Below are positions 9,831 through 33,160 of a stretch of DNA of 64,000 nt, one piece after another; position 1 is the stretch's first letter; every line of letters begins with the position of its first letter. The position numbers and the translations under genes were made by a program. Origin of the DNA: Ciona intestinalis (lineage: Eukaryota > Chordata > Ascidiacea > Phlebobranchia > Cionidae); contig NW_004190427.2 of assembly GCF_000224145.3 (NCBI RefSeq), positions 1 to 64,000 of the forward strand, given 5' to 3'. Below the pieces are notes generated by a model. That model worked only from the letters and a program-made list of their open reading frames with translations. It was not told the DNA's origin and did no database searches.

Positions 9831-11297
9831 GGAGAAATAAGTTAAAGTTCTTCCTAATTACTTTCAATCTGACTTTATTATTATCGAAACCTTAGCGACA
9901 ATGTTTGCAATTTATACATTACCTGATAGAACCCGCAGCTGTGTGGTATAAACAGTTAGATTGAAATGTAATGGAATCGGCTTAACTTGAAATACCCGCC
10001 CACAGAAACTAAATACCGGATTAAACGGAATTATCGTGGTTAAAGGCCAGGGTCAGCTCTAATCCGCGGAAACGCAATTGAGAAACGACAACTTGAAATA
10101 GCAACGTATATGTATTTCTCACTGGTAGCGTATTCTGGACAATTCTACCGTTTCCTTATATTAACTTGGTTTAAAAATAGAATGACCCAGCTAAAGAAGG
10201 CGATTATAACACACACGTTATTGTCCCGTGCTAAAACGTCATACGTATTTAAAGCATTATCTCTTTATGATAAGACCATTCAAGTTACATATTTTTAGCC
10301 GAATAAATTGTTTTAATAAATGGGCAAAGAAACCGGATTTTTTTCGGTTAAATTTTAGTTGTGTGCAGCGTGCTACTAATTTTAAGTTTATGAATAAGGT
10401 ATGTTTTAATTCTGTTTAATCCTGTAATATAAAACTGGTTTTGTTCATTTTCATATAACGGTTTTGTATGGAGAATAGACAAGGGGTGTAATTACGTTAC
10501 GTGCTGTTGATTACGTCATAGGTAAATGCGTCACTTGATCCCGTTGTTGTTGCTGACGCAACGCGCGTAACGTAACAAGTTTTCCAGTAATTGTAAAGGC
10601 TTGTATAATGGCTTGTATACGTGAGATTAACGCAAAAACAAAGCTCGTTTTATGATATCAGTCATGATTTATTTGCCAAATAATGACGTAACTTGGCGGT
10701 GTTTTTAATGCTTTCACCTTTATGTTTTTCTAAACTGAAACAAAGGCAATATTTACAGAAGTAAAGCTTTAATCTGGAAGCTTATATTCCTCGAGACAAA
10801 CAAAGTTGAATGAACTAAGTCTTTGTGTGGCCGAATCTTTGTCACACATGGCGCTAAAGAGCTATGAGTGAAACGAAAAGCTGGTCGTTATTGCGAATTT
10901 TTGCGTCTGGTTGCTAATGAAATGTACGTTTATGCAAATGAACACTTGTTTCTATTCGCAAAGTCTATATTATTTAATATTGCATGAATTATTAAACGTT
11001 TTTCTTTTCAATCTTATGTATTTTTTAAATGTAATTTCCAAGAATTTTTTGTTTGTTTTTTTTCCGAAGTGGGCCTACTAATTAAGCAACAGCTTTCTTG
11101 TTTTTCGCAATAACAAATTTCTCGAAAGAGATTGTCTGATGACATTCAGCTCAGAATATAGTATGGCGAAATCGGTTCAATTTCTACTTATCCATACACT
11201 AAGGGCAAACTCCGGCTACCAAATTTTGCGAATCAATCTTCTTCCAAAACCCTCTTTTTCTGTTGCGAAAAAAGTTTTGTGAAAGGTCACGGAGCAT

Positions 11298-11304
11298 TAT
11301 AAAT
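11298..11304 (+). promoter_or_regulatory. TATA box of the FN3-LDLa-sushi gene
   Basis: TATAAAT lies 84 bp before the start codon, in a locally GC-richer stretch, consistent with a transcription start near 11328 and a short 5'UTR. Confidence 0.65.
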
Positions 11305-11381
11305 ACGACGCGCAGAGGCCAAGATTTCAGACGAGAGAAGTGAAGCTTTAACGAAGAACTAAACGACAGCAACTTTTCATC

Positions 11382-14300
11382 ATGGTTTTGATTCTCACCC
11401 TTGCATTGCTGGTTACTTTGTGCCAAGGAGCAGGTACGTAGAACTCAATGTTTAGATGCTATGCTGTAATACATAGCAATAATTTCTTAGTTTTATTGTA
11501 GTTACAAATGGTGGAAATTTAACTGAATTGTAACATTGCTGTTTGGCGCACGTACTGCAGTTTTAAATATGTGTATTGTCAATTTAATTTTGGTCGCACA
11601 AAAGTTTTGATGTTGCTTCTAAAAAAACATTAATTGTTAAGTTTCGAGTATTTTTATTCAGAATACAGGGTTTTCTTTTTACAGCAAACGATTTTAAGGA
11701 ATATGTGTTCTTCATTCTTAAGTATAACCGCATACTCTAATATGTATACACAACATACGCATTTTGACTCCTATTCATGTTTATAGTATTCCCTCCACCC
11801 CCACAACCCCCAAACAACACCCGTATTTCATGGAACGATGTGAGATCAACCAGTTTCAAAGTGAGATGGGACGACGCTCCTGATGCTGCAAGTTACAATG
11901 TGTTTCTTTCCACCGGCATCAACAACCCACCTTTTCGAACTTACGTTAACCTAACTCAGGATCATCTATGGGTAAGATTTAAATATTAAATAAATGTAAC
12001 TTATTTCCCTTCACGTGGGGGGCTAAATTCTAGCAGCGACGAGCCTTGATGTCATCACCTTTAGGTTAAACACAAGACGCTTTACAAATTCGAATTCGAA
12101 TTATACAGTGTCTACATTTTTATTTCTTTATATGTCGTTTATTACTATCGCTCTAACAAATGTTGTTTGTCAGTTTTTTTCCTTTTTATTTTTTGCAATA
12201 ACGTGCTGTTATCATCGTTAACTAAAACTAATTTCACGCGATTGCTTAAGCTAAATTATAACAAGGCATATATAAATCTTGTCAAACTTTTACATTAGCA
12301 ATCGTTATTAAGTCGTAAAAACATAGCCTGGAGAACAAAGTACGGAAACGGTATATAGTTTCTAATAAACCTTTTAATGCTGTTCGTTACAGATTCGCAG
12401 CGTGCAACCAAAAACAATTTACGCCGTGCGTGTTGCATGTGTAGACCGCTTCGGCCGCATGAGCGCCCAAGGCCTACCTGGTCGAACTAGAACTTTCCCA
12501 GCAAGAATAACCACAACGGTAAGAATTCACACTCACCTATATAAAATAAAAGTCAACTTATTTTTTATTCATGCACTATATAGTATGTTGTTGTTGGGAA
12601 AAAAAATACAAATCGGTTTATAGTTGTTCATACAGTAGGGTGGGGGAAAATGGGATGCGTTTTCATTCTATTTTCTTGTCCCATTTAGTGGTAAACAAAG
12701 AACATTCAAAGAAGTATAAAACCGTATCCTCACGGCTCCCATAGGAGGTTGTTAATTGTTTAAAACACGTAAATGCTAATTGTTTAAGACACGATTTATA
12801 TCATATTAAAAAATACTGATTAAATAAAAAAAAACTTTTTTCTACACAGACTACACCAGCACCCACTGCACCAACGCCTGTAGGGGCTTGTGGTGTGGGG
12901 AACTTCACTTGTGACACACCAGAAAAAGATTGCATCGACGAATCTTGGTGGTGTGATAAATCAAAGGATTGTCCCGATGGCAGCGACGAAAAAAATTGTC
13001 CAGGTATTAACGCTGTTTAAAATTTGTATATATACTGCTAGTAATTGCTTAGCGTTTGAATATAGGTAAGCTTTTCTAATAATACACGCATACAGTATTG
13101 TAGTGTTAGATGAATACCTTCAGCAATATCTCATATTGCCTGATCTTGTTTTAACCATTACCAACGTTCTTTTGGAGTCGTTATAATATATGTGAATATG
13201 CTTTGTTTACTACCAACTGGCGCGGTAAAAGTAGTCACTAATGGGTTGTCCTATTATCAGCCACACATAAAAAAAATAATCACCTACAAAGTAACATACT
13301 TGGTAACTAGTAAATAAGCTGGCACGAGGTGTATGAAACGAAACACCCATGATATAACGAATGCCTTTTTTCGGCCACTTGAGAACAAATTAAATTACAT
13401 TCATTGATTCAGGTCTCACAAACTATATAATCCCTTTTCAGGCGCATGTGTTGAAATCACCGAGTTTTCCAACCACGGAAATTTCTCCTGCAGCCGTTTT
13501 AACAGCAGAATGAGTGCGTGTTTCTTCGACTGCAACGATGACTTTGTTAGAGACGGGGCATGGTACACAGTATGCTTGGCAAGTGGATGGACACGAGCTG
13601 TACCAACGTGCCGACGTAAGTTAGAATGTTGTATATATTAAACCATATTGTATAAAATTATATAGTAGGGTGAGGGAAGATGGGACACCTTTAGCACAGA
13701 ATATCTAAATCTGATCGTGTTTTGAACAATTAACAACGGTCTATGGGAGTCGTGAGGATACGGTTTTACAATTATTTAAATTTTCTTTGTTTACTACCAA
13801 ATGTGACGAGAAAATAGAATGATAAGGTGTCCCATCTTCCCCCACCCTACTATAACGTAAAAATAATTTGTGTTTCTCTGTAAATAAGTGTACCGGTTTA
13901 TTAATTCGCTTAGACCATAAATAAAATATCAAAACTATTCTGATTTAGAATTCATTCATGTAGTCGGATTGGGGAGGTTGGGACACTTTTAGCACATAAT
14001 ATTCAAATATCCTGATCGGGTTTTAAACAATTAATAATGGTCTATGGTAATGGTACGGATACGGTTATAAAATTATTTAAATGTTCTTGGTTTAAACGAG
14101 AAATGGACTGAAAAGTGTTCCATCTTCCCCCGCACCTTACTATTTTGCTAGGGTTTCATTATACAGTATATTGTAATCCAGTATTTTAACTTTCTCTTAT
14201 TCGCAGTGAAGGAAATAACTTCCATCACCGTTATAAACGGCAGAAGTGACACTGAGGTACCGGTTCAATTCCCAGCTTCAGCCCAGGCTTCATCCTACGA

Positions 14301-16477
14301 GGTTTATGATGCAGCCATCGCTAATACCAATATAATTCACTCGGTAAGCTATGTATGTTGAATAAAATAAGGGACATATACCAACAGAAAATCGTACGCA
14401 TTTCCAATGGAATTCAATCGTTAAGCTAGTATGTTGAATTATAAATAAATAAGGGACATATACCAACAGAAAATCGTAGGCATTTTCTGTCGGCGCAATT
14501 TTTGGTCCAGCGGTCGATTTTACCCGACTCTTTTAGAAGCGTTTTCGGCGTTATTTTAACTTGGTGACTTGAGATAAAGCTTGAGCATCGCTATCTATAT
14601 TTACAGATCAGTGATGTGCCCATTTAACCTATAAAAATGTACAGTACGGGTTACCTGATACAAGCAGGTTTAATTCGGTTCATAAAAATCAAGTAGCATG
14701 AAATTTCCGGTTAAACCATTTGACCTGCGTCAGGTTATAAGCGTGTTTTGTGTTTTCCTTGATCTTACCATAGGTCATTAGTGGTATGAGTCTAGATTTA
14801 TTTCAAGCGAGCCTGTATGTTTAAGTTTCAATGGTCAACTTCAATATGATTTATAGGGTACATATGTCTAATGTGTGTTCAATACGATTTGAATACATTT
14901 TAAACATGATTTATATAATAGGGTGGGGAAAGATAGGACAGTTTTTCATTCTATTTTCTCTTCCAATTTGGTAGTAAATAAAGAATATTTAAAAAATTAT
15001 AAAACTGTATCCTCACGAATGCCATATAGACCGTAGTTTATTGTTTAAAATACGATTGGAATATTTGAATTTTATGTTCTAAAGTGTCCAATCTCCCCCC
15101 ACCCTATATATATGGGTTCAATATTATTTGATTACAATTTAAATCTGTTTTTTAAGCTTTTTTTATATATTAGACAACTATAAAGGGTAATGTACCAACT
15201 CTGACATCTTTTAAAAAGTCCCGTATCTTGCCAAACTGTATAGTATACCTTACCCGCGTTGAATAAAACGGTTACCGAAGAATTAAAAATAAAACACTAA
15301 AACACGAATCGGCATGACCACAAAACGCAATTAAAACGCTTTTATTCCAAATACACCGTAATCCGTTTCAAATTATATCAACATTTTCCATGTTCGGCTA
15401 ATCTGTATAAAACCAACTATGCCACCGTAATTAGTTTGGTCATGAGGTTGGTTTAGCAGACATTGTTTGTTTTCTGTTTACTTAAAACCGAGATAAACGA
15501 CCCGACGCACCGGCTTAGCCTGGTAATAGCGTTTAAAGCCATCGTTTTGGGCCCACAAAGGTCACATAAAACAGCCGCAAAGAATAACAGTTTTTTTATA
15601 AGCAGTATTCAGATCTTAAAGCTGATATATTTTAAGTTTGTAGGTATAAAATAATTTAATAAAGGATTGCAATAAATTTAATTGCTTTTCAGCTTAATTA
15701 CTTTTGGTTCAATGATTTTTTATAGTTTCTGTGAAATTATATTAATTCTAATGTAGCTCTCTATAAATATAGCTTTTATGCTGGTATATCCTCAAATTTA
15801 TTTTATTTATTTATTTATTTATTTTTTTTTTATGTATTTATTTTATTTTATTTTTATGTATTTATTTTTTTATTTTTACTTCTATAGGCTTCTCTATCAT
15901 ACGTAAAAGTCGGCTCGAACATAAGTGGAAGTATATACGGACTTCAACCAAGCACTTCTTACAATGTACGGCTTGTTGCAATCGATGCTGACGGAACAAG
16001 AGGCATCCCAAGTCAACCAGTTATGATCCAAACAGGTAAAAACCGAAAATTTTTGTGCAAACAAAAAAATCCTGTTTAAACCAGTAAAAACGTTACTAAA
16101 ATGGTGCCTTGGTATGCTTGTTATAGTCTGCTGTGCCACAAATTTGGCAGCATGTGTCCTTGGGAAAGACACTCAACTGCAAGTACTCCAACATTGTGGT
16201 ATAATGAGTTGACTAAATTGTCGACCAAAACATTAAAAAATGAAACAACCAAAATCAAATCGTCACAAAGATATATATCCGCCGTAACTCGTAAGCGGGC
16301 ACGAGGTGTATGAAACAAAACACTGTGTTATAACGACCACTGTTGCCCCGCAATGCAAAGACACAGTAGGCCTAGCATCATTCAAGTAGCTTAAGTATAA
16401 AGTCGTGCTAGAATTTAAATGAACTTTACCCTTGTTTTTTAGCCCCAGGCAGCATAAGTGACAAACAACGACCATGA
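11382..16477 (+). CDS. Secreted FN3-LDLa-sushi-FN3 protein, unknown function
   Basis: I do not recognise a named orthologue. Eight exons join in frame: 11382..11433, 11787..11971, 12393..12518, 12850..13003, 13442..13615, 14207..14343, 15888..16035, 16443..16477, giving 336 residues. Residues 1-17 are a signal peptide (MVLILTLALLVTLCQGA). Exons 2-3 (18-121) form a fibronectin III domain ending VQPKTIYAVRVACVDRFG. Exon 4 has a Thr/Pro-rich linker and one LDL-receptor class A repeat with six Cys and the calcium-site DCPDGSDEKNC. Exon 5 (173-230) is a sushi/CCP-like module with six rather than four Cys, ending GWTRAVPTC. Exons 6-7 (231-325) form a second FN3 with GLQPSTSYNVRLVAIDADG. No membrane segment is seen. 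AATAAATAAA near 16674 suits polyadenylation. A secreted adhesion, lectin-associated or immune protein is plausible but unproven. Confidence 0.9.
11989..12075 (-). repeat. SINE, internally deleted
   Basis: The tail-like AATAAATGTAACTTATTTCC is joined almost directly to the head TAGCAGCGACGAGCCTTGA. It sits in intron 2 of the secreted-protein gene. Confidence 0.6.
12631..12810 (-). repeat. MITE, right end lost
   Basis: Starts CAGTAGGGTGGGGGAAAATG and has the GTGGTAAACAAAGAACATTC and AAAACCGTATCCTCACGGCT words. The far end decays before a second terminal repeat. Confidence 0.7.
13093..13230 (+). repeat. MITE, eroded
   Basis: Only the core words remain (CTGATCTTGTTTTAACCATT, ACCAACGTTCTTTTGGAGTC, TTTGTTTACTACCAACTGG). 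The terminal repeats are degraded. Confidence 0.5.
13235..13410 (+). repeat. SINE body, headless
   Basis: Contains CACTAATGGGTTGTCC, GCTGGCACGAGGTGTATGAA and a tail ATTACATTCATTGATTC just before exon 5 of the secreted-protein gene. Confidence 0.65.
13661..13854 (+). repeat. MITE, complete
   Basis: TATAGTAGGGTGAGGGAAGA at the left and TTCCCCCACCCTACTATA at the right; TATA flanks both ends. One of the best-preserved copies. Confidence 0.9.
13959..14143 (+). repeat. MITE, complete but diverged
   Basis: Left end GTAGTCGGATTGGGGAGGTT, right end TTCCCCCGCACCTTACTA. It lies ~100 bp after the previous copy in the same intron and same orientation. Confidence 0.8.
14914..15110 (-). repeat. MITE, complete
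   Basis: Ends TAATAGGGTGGGGAAAGATA and CCAATCTCCCCCCACCCTAT. It lies in reverse orientation in intron 6 of the secreted-protein gene. Confidence 0.82.
15796..15880. repeat. (TTTA)n / T-rich low-complexity tract
   Basis: TTTATTTATTTATTTATTTA-type repeats run up to the acceptor TCTATAG of exon 7 and serve as its polypyrimidine tract. Confidence 0.9.
16100..16360 (+). repeat. SINE, diverged
   Basis: Degraded head and GTGTCCTTGGGAAAGACACT at the left; AACTCGTAAGCGGGCACGAG and TGTATGAAACAAAACACTG at the right. It occupies most of the last intron of the secreted-protein gene. Confidence 0.6.
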
Positions 16478-17457
16478 TTAATGTACGATGGATAGCATTG
16501 ACTTCCGGAGTTGCCCTACTAGTTTTCTGCGATATATTTTGCTGTATACATTAACGTTAAACGTCTTTTAGCTTCGGTATTCTGCAGTAGGCCTTTAAAG
16601 GCAGTGCTTGGTGCGTTTCATATTTTTTGTTTTGTAGCCTTTTGCAGCCAAACGTACACTTCGTTTTGTGTGAATAAATAAAATTGCAAAAACCCAACTA
16701 ATTTTGTTGCACACATTTTCGCTCAGAATGCTCAGTATAAATTCATATGTCTCAATCCCTAGACGGTGCTAAATACATTTATAAAAGACATAGATATATA
16801 AATCATACAATGTGAGATTTCTATTAGATTTTCTCTACACTTGTCATCGTCCAACTTTTCTTAACAACAAAAAAGTTGTTTAATGTGTATCGTCAAACCA
16901 GTAACTTTAGGTATGAGGTGTAAACAGTTAAGATTTCTTATCGGATTTGGCATGAAACTGACAACAGACCCAAGGCGTGTGTGAAAGGAAGCAGAGATTT
17001 TATGCCAAAAACTAGTCGTGTTTTGTCCACAAACTCGTAGGTCATCAGTCGTGCTGTTGTGTAATATAGAATAACCTTTAAGGGTGTTGATTAGGTCACA
17101 AACCATGGGCAAGGCTCTATACAAGCGTATAATCGCCACCGTTCCATTAACTTATATGGACTCGCCGTATGTGGATACACATTGGACTATTAATTACGAA
17201 GGGCGAAAAACATGAATGCGTCATCTTATGCAACAAACACGCTGGGTGTGTCATGTAACCTCATGCGCATTGCCAGATAGCATCACATGAATTTAGGTTT
17301 TTCTCCTCGAATACACTAACAGATCATATCAATTAAAACACCAAAGAGAATGAAATTAGGCAGCCAAACGACATAATTTTTACTGAATATTAAGATGTGT
17401 TTAAACCTATTATCGACATACGATTTTCCCTTAAATGCCAAATGCAAAAAATCACTG

Positions 17458-17660
17458 TATAGTAGGGTGGGGGAAGAAGGGATACCTTTAGCACATTATT
17501 ATTCAAATATCCTGATCGTGTTTTAAACAATTAACAACGGGTTTTAGGGGAACCGTGAGCATATACGTCATTATAACTCTTTGTATGTTCATTACTTACT
17601 ACCAAATGCGACGAGAAACAGAATAAAAAGATGTCCCATCCTCCTTCGCCCTACTGTATA
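17458..17660 (+). repeat. MITE, complete
   Basis: TATAGTAGGGTGGGGGAAGA at the left; TCCCATCCTCCTTCGCCCTA then CTGTATA at the right. Confidence 0.85.
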
Positions 17661-18086
17661 TTATTTCTATATATTCGCTACTACCAGAGTACATCGCCTA
17701 TAGCTTTTTGTGTTTTAGCTTTTAGTTTGCCGCAATGCAATGATTGCAGAAGGTACCAAAAGCGACACGATCTGCCAAAAGTGTTATCAGATTGCCTACG
17801 GTCGTAATTCGAGCTCTTTTCTGCGTATCAGGTCTCACATCACTGGTAATGTTTCATAACAAAGTCTAGAAAATCGGTCTTGTGTAATGTTTTGAAAATT
17901 TTCGTTCCAAAATTCACACCTGTTGATTTGAATTGGTTTCGAACATGAGTAAATACATAACGTTTCAATATTGCAATAGTAAAGAATCGCATTAAACGAC
18001 ATGGATCGTAGTGATTCCGAAAAATGCTTTTAATACTAATGGCGACTGATAATGACAGAATATTTTTTAATTTTAAGATTACAGGC

Positions 18087-18164
18087 AAAAAATGCTGGTA
18101 TAAAGTACTTATTTCTTCCACCATATGTAAAAAATGCTGGTATAAAGTACTTATTTCTTCCACC
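18087..18164. repeat. Perfect 36-bp direct repeat, 42-bp period
   Basis: AAAAAATGCTGGTATAAAGT through ATTTCTTCCACC occurs identically at 18087-18122 and 18129-18164. Confidence 0.95.
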
Positions 18165-18660
18165 CATGTTTGCAATGACACTAAAACTGTAAAAAATGTG
18201 ACCATCGTATTTTAGGCGTCGCGTCGCATCGAAAATCATAATTTGGGGTTTGGGAATAATTTTCTTTTACGGTAATTTCGCCGGTATCAAGATGAAAGTA
18301 AAACGCCCACTGTCATATATTTATGCAAACTCTATTTCATGACTCACTCCTAATCGCATGCGGTGCATGTTAGCGTTTGAGTAATGCCTCAACTGCTGCC
18401 AAGTACAACTCAGTGACAGCCAATTATAAATATTTGCGCCTTTAGTAACCACATTATTAAACGGAGACCAGGCACGAGGATTATTTTATCGTAAATCGTT
18501 TTCGAAAAAAATTGCCGCAAAACCTGTATGCAATGTAAGACTACGTGTTGCAAGTGCCGACGCATTGTAAAAGGCAATTACTAGCGCCTATACCTTGATG
18601 CACTGTTGAATTTATTTTGTGTTCTGTTTCGTGCGTATACGGTTTTAATTTCCATAAATG

Positions 18661-18857
18661 CAGTAGGGTGGGGAAAGGTGGGACAATTTTTCATTTTATT
18701 TTGCCGTCCCATTTGGTGGTAAACAAAGAACATTCAAAGAATTATAAAACAGCATGGTCACGATTTCTGTTGAACGTTGTTAATTGTTTGAAACACGTTC
18801 AAAGATATTTGGATATTATGTGCTAAAGGTGTCCTATCTTCACCCACAGTACTATAT
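18661..18857 (-). repeat. MITE, complete
   Basis: CAGTAGGGTGGGGAAAGGTG at the left; TATCTTCACCCACAGTACTA at the right. Confidence 0.82.
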
Positions 18858-19176
18858 AATAATAAATGATTGAAAATACACACTTAACGCTCATAATTTG
18901 AATTCAATTTTGTATTGTATACTTCGTTGTCCAATATGCAACTTACACGCATACTTAAGTGTTGTGAACGCCGTTCGCAAATCTTAATTGCCCGCCGACA
19001 CTCTGTGCAAAGCGTTGATTACAAAACAGGGACGCTTCCCTCCTAACACCCTGTTTTTGTTTTGACCGCTTATAGTGTGACAACAAGCCAGATATAAGAC
19101 TGTTGTGAATGTATGCATGTTTGCCTGGTTTGAAAAAACAGCTTTGGGAACTAAACAGGTCAGTGCAAATGGTTTC

Positions 19177-19374
19177 GTAAGGTGGGTAAAATGGGACATG
19201 TTTTTTATTCTTTTTCTCTCGTTCCATTTGGTCGTAAACAAAGAATATTCTCAGAACTGCATAACCGTAACCCTGTAACTCAAAAAGGGTGTTGTTAATT
19301 GTTCAAAACATGATTGAGAGACATGAGATTTGGTTATGCTAACAGTATCCCATATTACCCCACAGTGCTACTTT
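19177..19374 (-). repeat. MITE, diverged
   Basis: GTAAGGTGGGTAAAATGGGA at the left; CCCATATTACCCCACAGTGC at the right. Confidence 0.7.
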
Positions 19375-19506
19375 ATTTAAACTTTCACTTGTATTTATAA
19401 ATCATTGGTTAAAAATTTATCTGAAGTGCTTAAAGCTTTGTATTGAGATATTGTGCCGCTTGAGAACATAGGGTTTTAGTCTGTACTTCGCTTTAAAATT
19501 ATTCGA

Positions 19507-19674
19507 TTTAGCGGGGTGGGGGGAAGATGAGACGCATGTTCTCATCCCATTCGGTAGTAAACGGAAGAACATTTAAAGAATTAATAAACCTTTGTTAATT
19601 GTTTAGAACACGAACATGATATTTGAATATTATGTGCTAATTAAGGGTGCCCGTCTTTCCCCACCCTACTATAG
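19507..19674 (-). repeat. MITE, internally shortened
   Basis: GCGGGGTGGGGGGAAGATGA at the left; CCCGTCTTTCCCCACCCTAC at the right. It is about 30 bp shorter than standard. Confidence 0.78.
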
Positions 19675-21119
19675 ACTCTAACGGCATTGAAACCACAGCA
19701 ATTAATCAATTTAAAGCGATGGATAGGAGAATGAATACACATATTATAAGCTAGGTTCGAAACAGTAGACTTAGTATAGTCTTATATGGGCGTATGCTTA
19801 ATATACCGGTAGTTGTGGTAATGTATATTTACCTAAAATCCGAAACAACTTTTTCATAAAAGTACCGCGCCTTTTTCTAGGAAATGTTAATTTACTTTGG
19901 GGTTAGATCATTTAAACACATAATATATCCACATATACATATGTCCTGCAAAAGTACGACCAATTATTTATGTACAGTCAACATCGTATAAGCTTTTGAA
20001 GCTGCATGCCGGGAAACGCCATTGTTTCATAAGCTGACGCCGAAAACCAAATTTCGCATCTACCGTGCCCAATCTAACCGCTGTGTTTGTTTGCTTTTTC
20101 TTAAGTTAATTTGAATCGGAATTAAAGGTAAACTGACATTTGGATTATAAACCAATCCACCCATCGCGGTATACAGGATCTGAAATTTCCCCGCACATTA
20201 TATAAATGATTGACGTATATGAACTTCTTGCGGGCGCGATTGATTGACTTGCGGTCATAAGGTTGACAAATCAACTGAAACTAATCCGAATCTCGCACGG
20301 TCAGGAGATGCTGCAAACGTCTCATACAACAGCAGCAGTGAGCTCGCGTACATAACCTATACAGGTATAAGACATAAACTATATAACAAGTCGCTTAAAA
20401 AGTTAACTGGTCTTGAGGCGCCATTAGTCTATAGGGTTCCTTTGGCGATTTACTTCATTTTTTTCCGGTACAGCTATACAGTCTGTACAGGACACCAAAA
20501 CATAAAATGACCCATTTTTATTGGTTTGTTCGCACGAGTTTTAGGAAAACGTGGCAAAAGTGTTCCTCTTGTTAAAATGTCAAACTTCAAGTTTATTTAC
20601 TGTAAATACGATATCGCCACGTAGGCGTTCACTACCAACAAGTTTATCTCTAATTTTACATCACGCGCCGTGGTTGCTTAATTAATTTTTCCCCACCACA
20701 ACCACTTTTAATACAACGTGTTTCATACAGTGCAAGATCTTGTACTTTACGCGCGAATAGCTGGTTTTACCCGTCCCTAAAATTAGTCATTGGCAATTAC
20801 TTGCCCACATATATTCAACTTTCAAACATATCAATTTGTTTTTTACCGCGCAAAATTTCCAGTGTAAATGATAACAAGCTGCCCCATAATATTTATACCT
20901 CGGGGAACGCCCTATCTTATCGACTACTGGCAATTTATCACGGGATAAGGCTCAATTATTTATCCTCGGCGGTCCAACTCGTCCGCTGTAAAATGGGTGG
21001 GAAATTATTTGCTAGTATAGTGTTTTAACATACATTACGGCTTGGTCTATTTTAACTGTTTTAATGTTTTACACCAAATGACAATGCACTATGTTCTAAT
21101 GCTTTCATATTTGACACAG

Positions 21120-21317
21120 GTAATTTAAGTATAGAAGGGAGACCTTCACCACATATTGTCCAAATATCCTGATTGTGTTTTAAACAATTCCCAACGGTCT
21201 ATGTGGGAGTCGTAAGGATACCATTTTATAATTCGTTAAATATAATTTGTTTACCGTAAAATAAGACGAGAAAATGGGATAAAAAAAGTGTATTATCTCT
21301 CCCTCCCTCTACTAAAT
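21120..21317 (+). repeat. MITE, diverged ends
   Basis: The core CAAATATCCTGATTGTGTTT, AACGGTCTATGTGGGAGTCG and AGACGAGAAAATGGGATAAA is clear. The left terminal repeat is worn. Confidence 0.7.
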
Positions 21318-21662
21318 CTAATATTTATAAACACAAAGGCCATACGTTATAGGCGGCCATAACGAAATGCATTTACTTGAAAATCCTAACTCATATTACA
21401 ATGAATACTCAATTGTAGAGATAGCTGATCAGATCTTCGCAACCCGATGCTGAAAGCGTGACAAAAATCTGCACGTTTAGGGCTTGCCTAAACTATTACA
21501 ATAAACCGCATTTGAGACCAAACTTTCTGGAACAAGAGGTGTCTTCGTCAGTATAAGTTAAACTTAGTCGTTCGAATTTACGGTGTTCTAATACCCGCTG
21601 TGAGTTTCTTTTCGGTTAGTTCTGTTGCGAAGTAAAATTCAACAATGCAGATTATTCGATAT

Positions 21663-21860
21663 ATAGTATAGGGTGGGGGAAGATGGGACATTTTTTCATT
21701 TTATTTTCCCGTCACATTTTGCAGTAAACAAAAAAACATTCAAAAGATTGTAAGAACCGTATCCTTACAACTCCCATATACAGTTCTTATTTGTTTAAAA
21801 CACGATTAGGGTGTTTGGGTATTATGCGCTAAAGTTGTCCCGTCTTATCCCACCCTACTA
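21663..21860 (-). repeat. MITE, complete
   Basis: TAGTATAGGGTGGGGGAAGA at the left; CCCGTCTTATCCCACCCTAC at the right. Confidence 0.88.
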
Positions 21861-21924
21861 TGATATAAATGATAAATACTATGGTATTTCGGTGTACTTT
21901 CGTTTTATAAAGTAATTGACCGTA

Positions 21925-22092
21925 CAGTAGGTTAGGGTAAGATAGAACATTTGGTATAGCCAACAAAATATTTACAGAATCATATAACCGTAGCCTCATA
22001 ACTCTTAAAACATCTTTGTAAATCGTTTAAACACGATTAGAAAATGTGATTTAGATGCTAACAACATTATATCTTAACCCATAGTACTGTAT
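21925..22092 (-). repeat. MITE, old copy
   Basis: CAGTAGGTTAGGGTAAGATA at the left; ATATCTTAACCCATAGTACT at the right. The middle is shortened and diverged. Confidence 0.6.
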
Positions 22093-22827
22093 TATAATGT
22101 TTAAGCCATGTTTGTACTTTGGCAAATGAGTCACTTTGATATCTTGCCTTGCATCTGGAGTAACATGACATCCGAGCTTGTTAATGTGGGTTTGGTTGGT
22201 ATCGTGATTCTTTTACTTATAATTTCTTACGTTAATGTGTTTTGCCCCCACAACACACCTTTTGATAACCCGAATGTCCGATTAAGTACATAATGTTGTT
22301 GAATTACTCGCACCGGACATTACTCGGGTTAATGTTTATCGGTCCGAGTAATTTAATATCATTATGTAGTTTATAGGAATCGGATTTCAAATTACACGCA
22401 GATTAGTAAGGTTCACACTTTGTGACTATATAACAAAGTATCCCGCATCCGTTGTGACTCGTTTATGACGTCATAAATACAAGTTACGTCACTCCACGAT
22501 TAACCAAAAGGATTGACACTGAAATTCAAAAAACAACAAAAAGCAATAAAACAACATAAATACGGGAGAAAATGTGGCAAAAACACGCCGTCTGCAAAGA
22601 TTCGTATTACAACGGTACTATAAAACGTTCAAACACTAAAACTGGATTATCATTTCACCTTGCTTAAGGGACGCTCTAAGAAATAAAAAGTTTTGTACAA
22701 AATTTGTAAAAACAAGAAAAAAAGTCAAAAGAAATGGATTGGAACTCGTCATCTACGTAGCTGTCACGTGATTGACTGTAAAAATGTTCTCTGTCGCCAT
22801 CGAGCGGTTGTCAAAGTCAGCGGTGCT

Positions 22828-33160
<10,333 letters not shown>

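Larger units (their letters stand above)
8835..11381. other. Divergent intergenic region, SPEF1 / secreted FN3 gene
   Basis: No gene is supported. It holds a SINE pair in opposite orientation (9330-9480 and 9535-9830) with a near-perfect palindrome between them (9477-9513), then ~1.5 kb of unassigned AT-rich DNA. 10500-10580 is rich in CG-containing words (TTACGTCATAGG, GTAACGTAAC) and may be regulatory. The TATA box of the downstream gene is at 11298. Confidence 0.6.
16478..22827. other. Intergenic, convergent ends of two genes
   Basis: The stretch between the secreted-protein gene (+) and COE (-) holds seven MITEs (17458 to 22092) and a 42-bp tandem duplication. Short open frames, the longest 92 residues at 16861-17139, have no recognisable domain and no neighbouring splice-compatible exons. 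I see no supported gene in the remaining sequence. Confidence 0.55.

Noticed and set aside
13561-13615. Loss of sushi identity because of extra cysteines
   Set aside because: The Cys spacing, GWT and PTC ending still fit a CCP module with one added disulphide.
16861-17139. 92-residue protein on the minus strand
   Set aside because: No domain, no splice partners, composition like random AT-rich frames.
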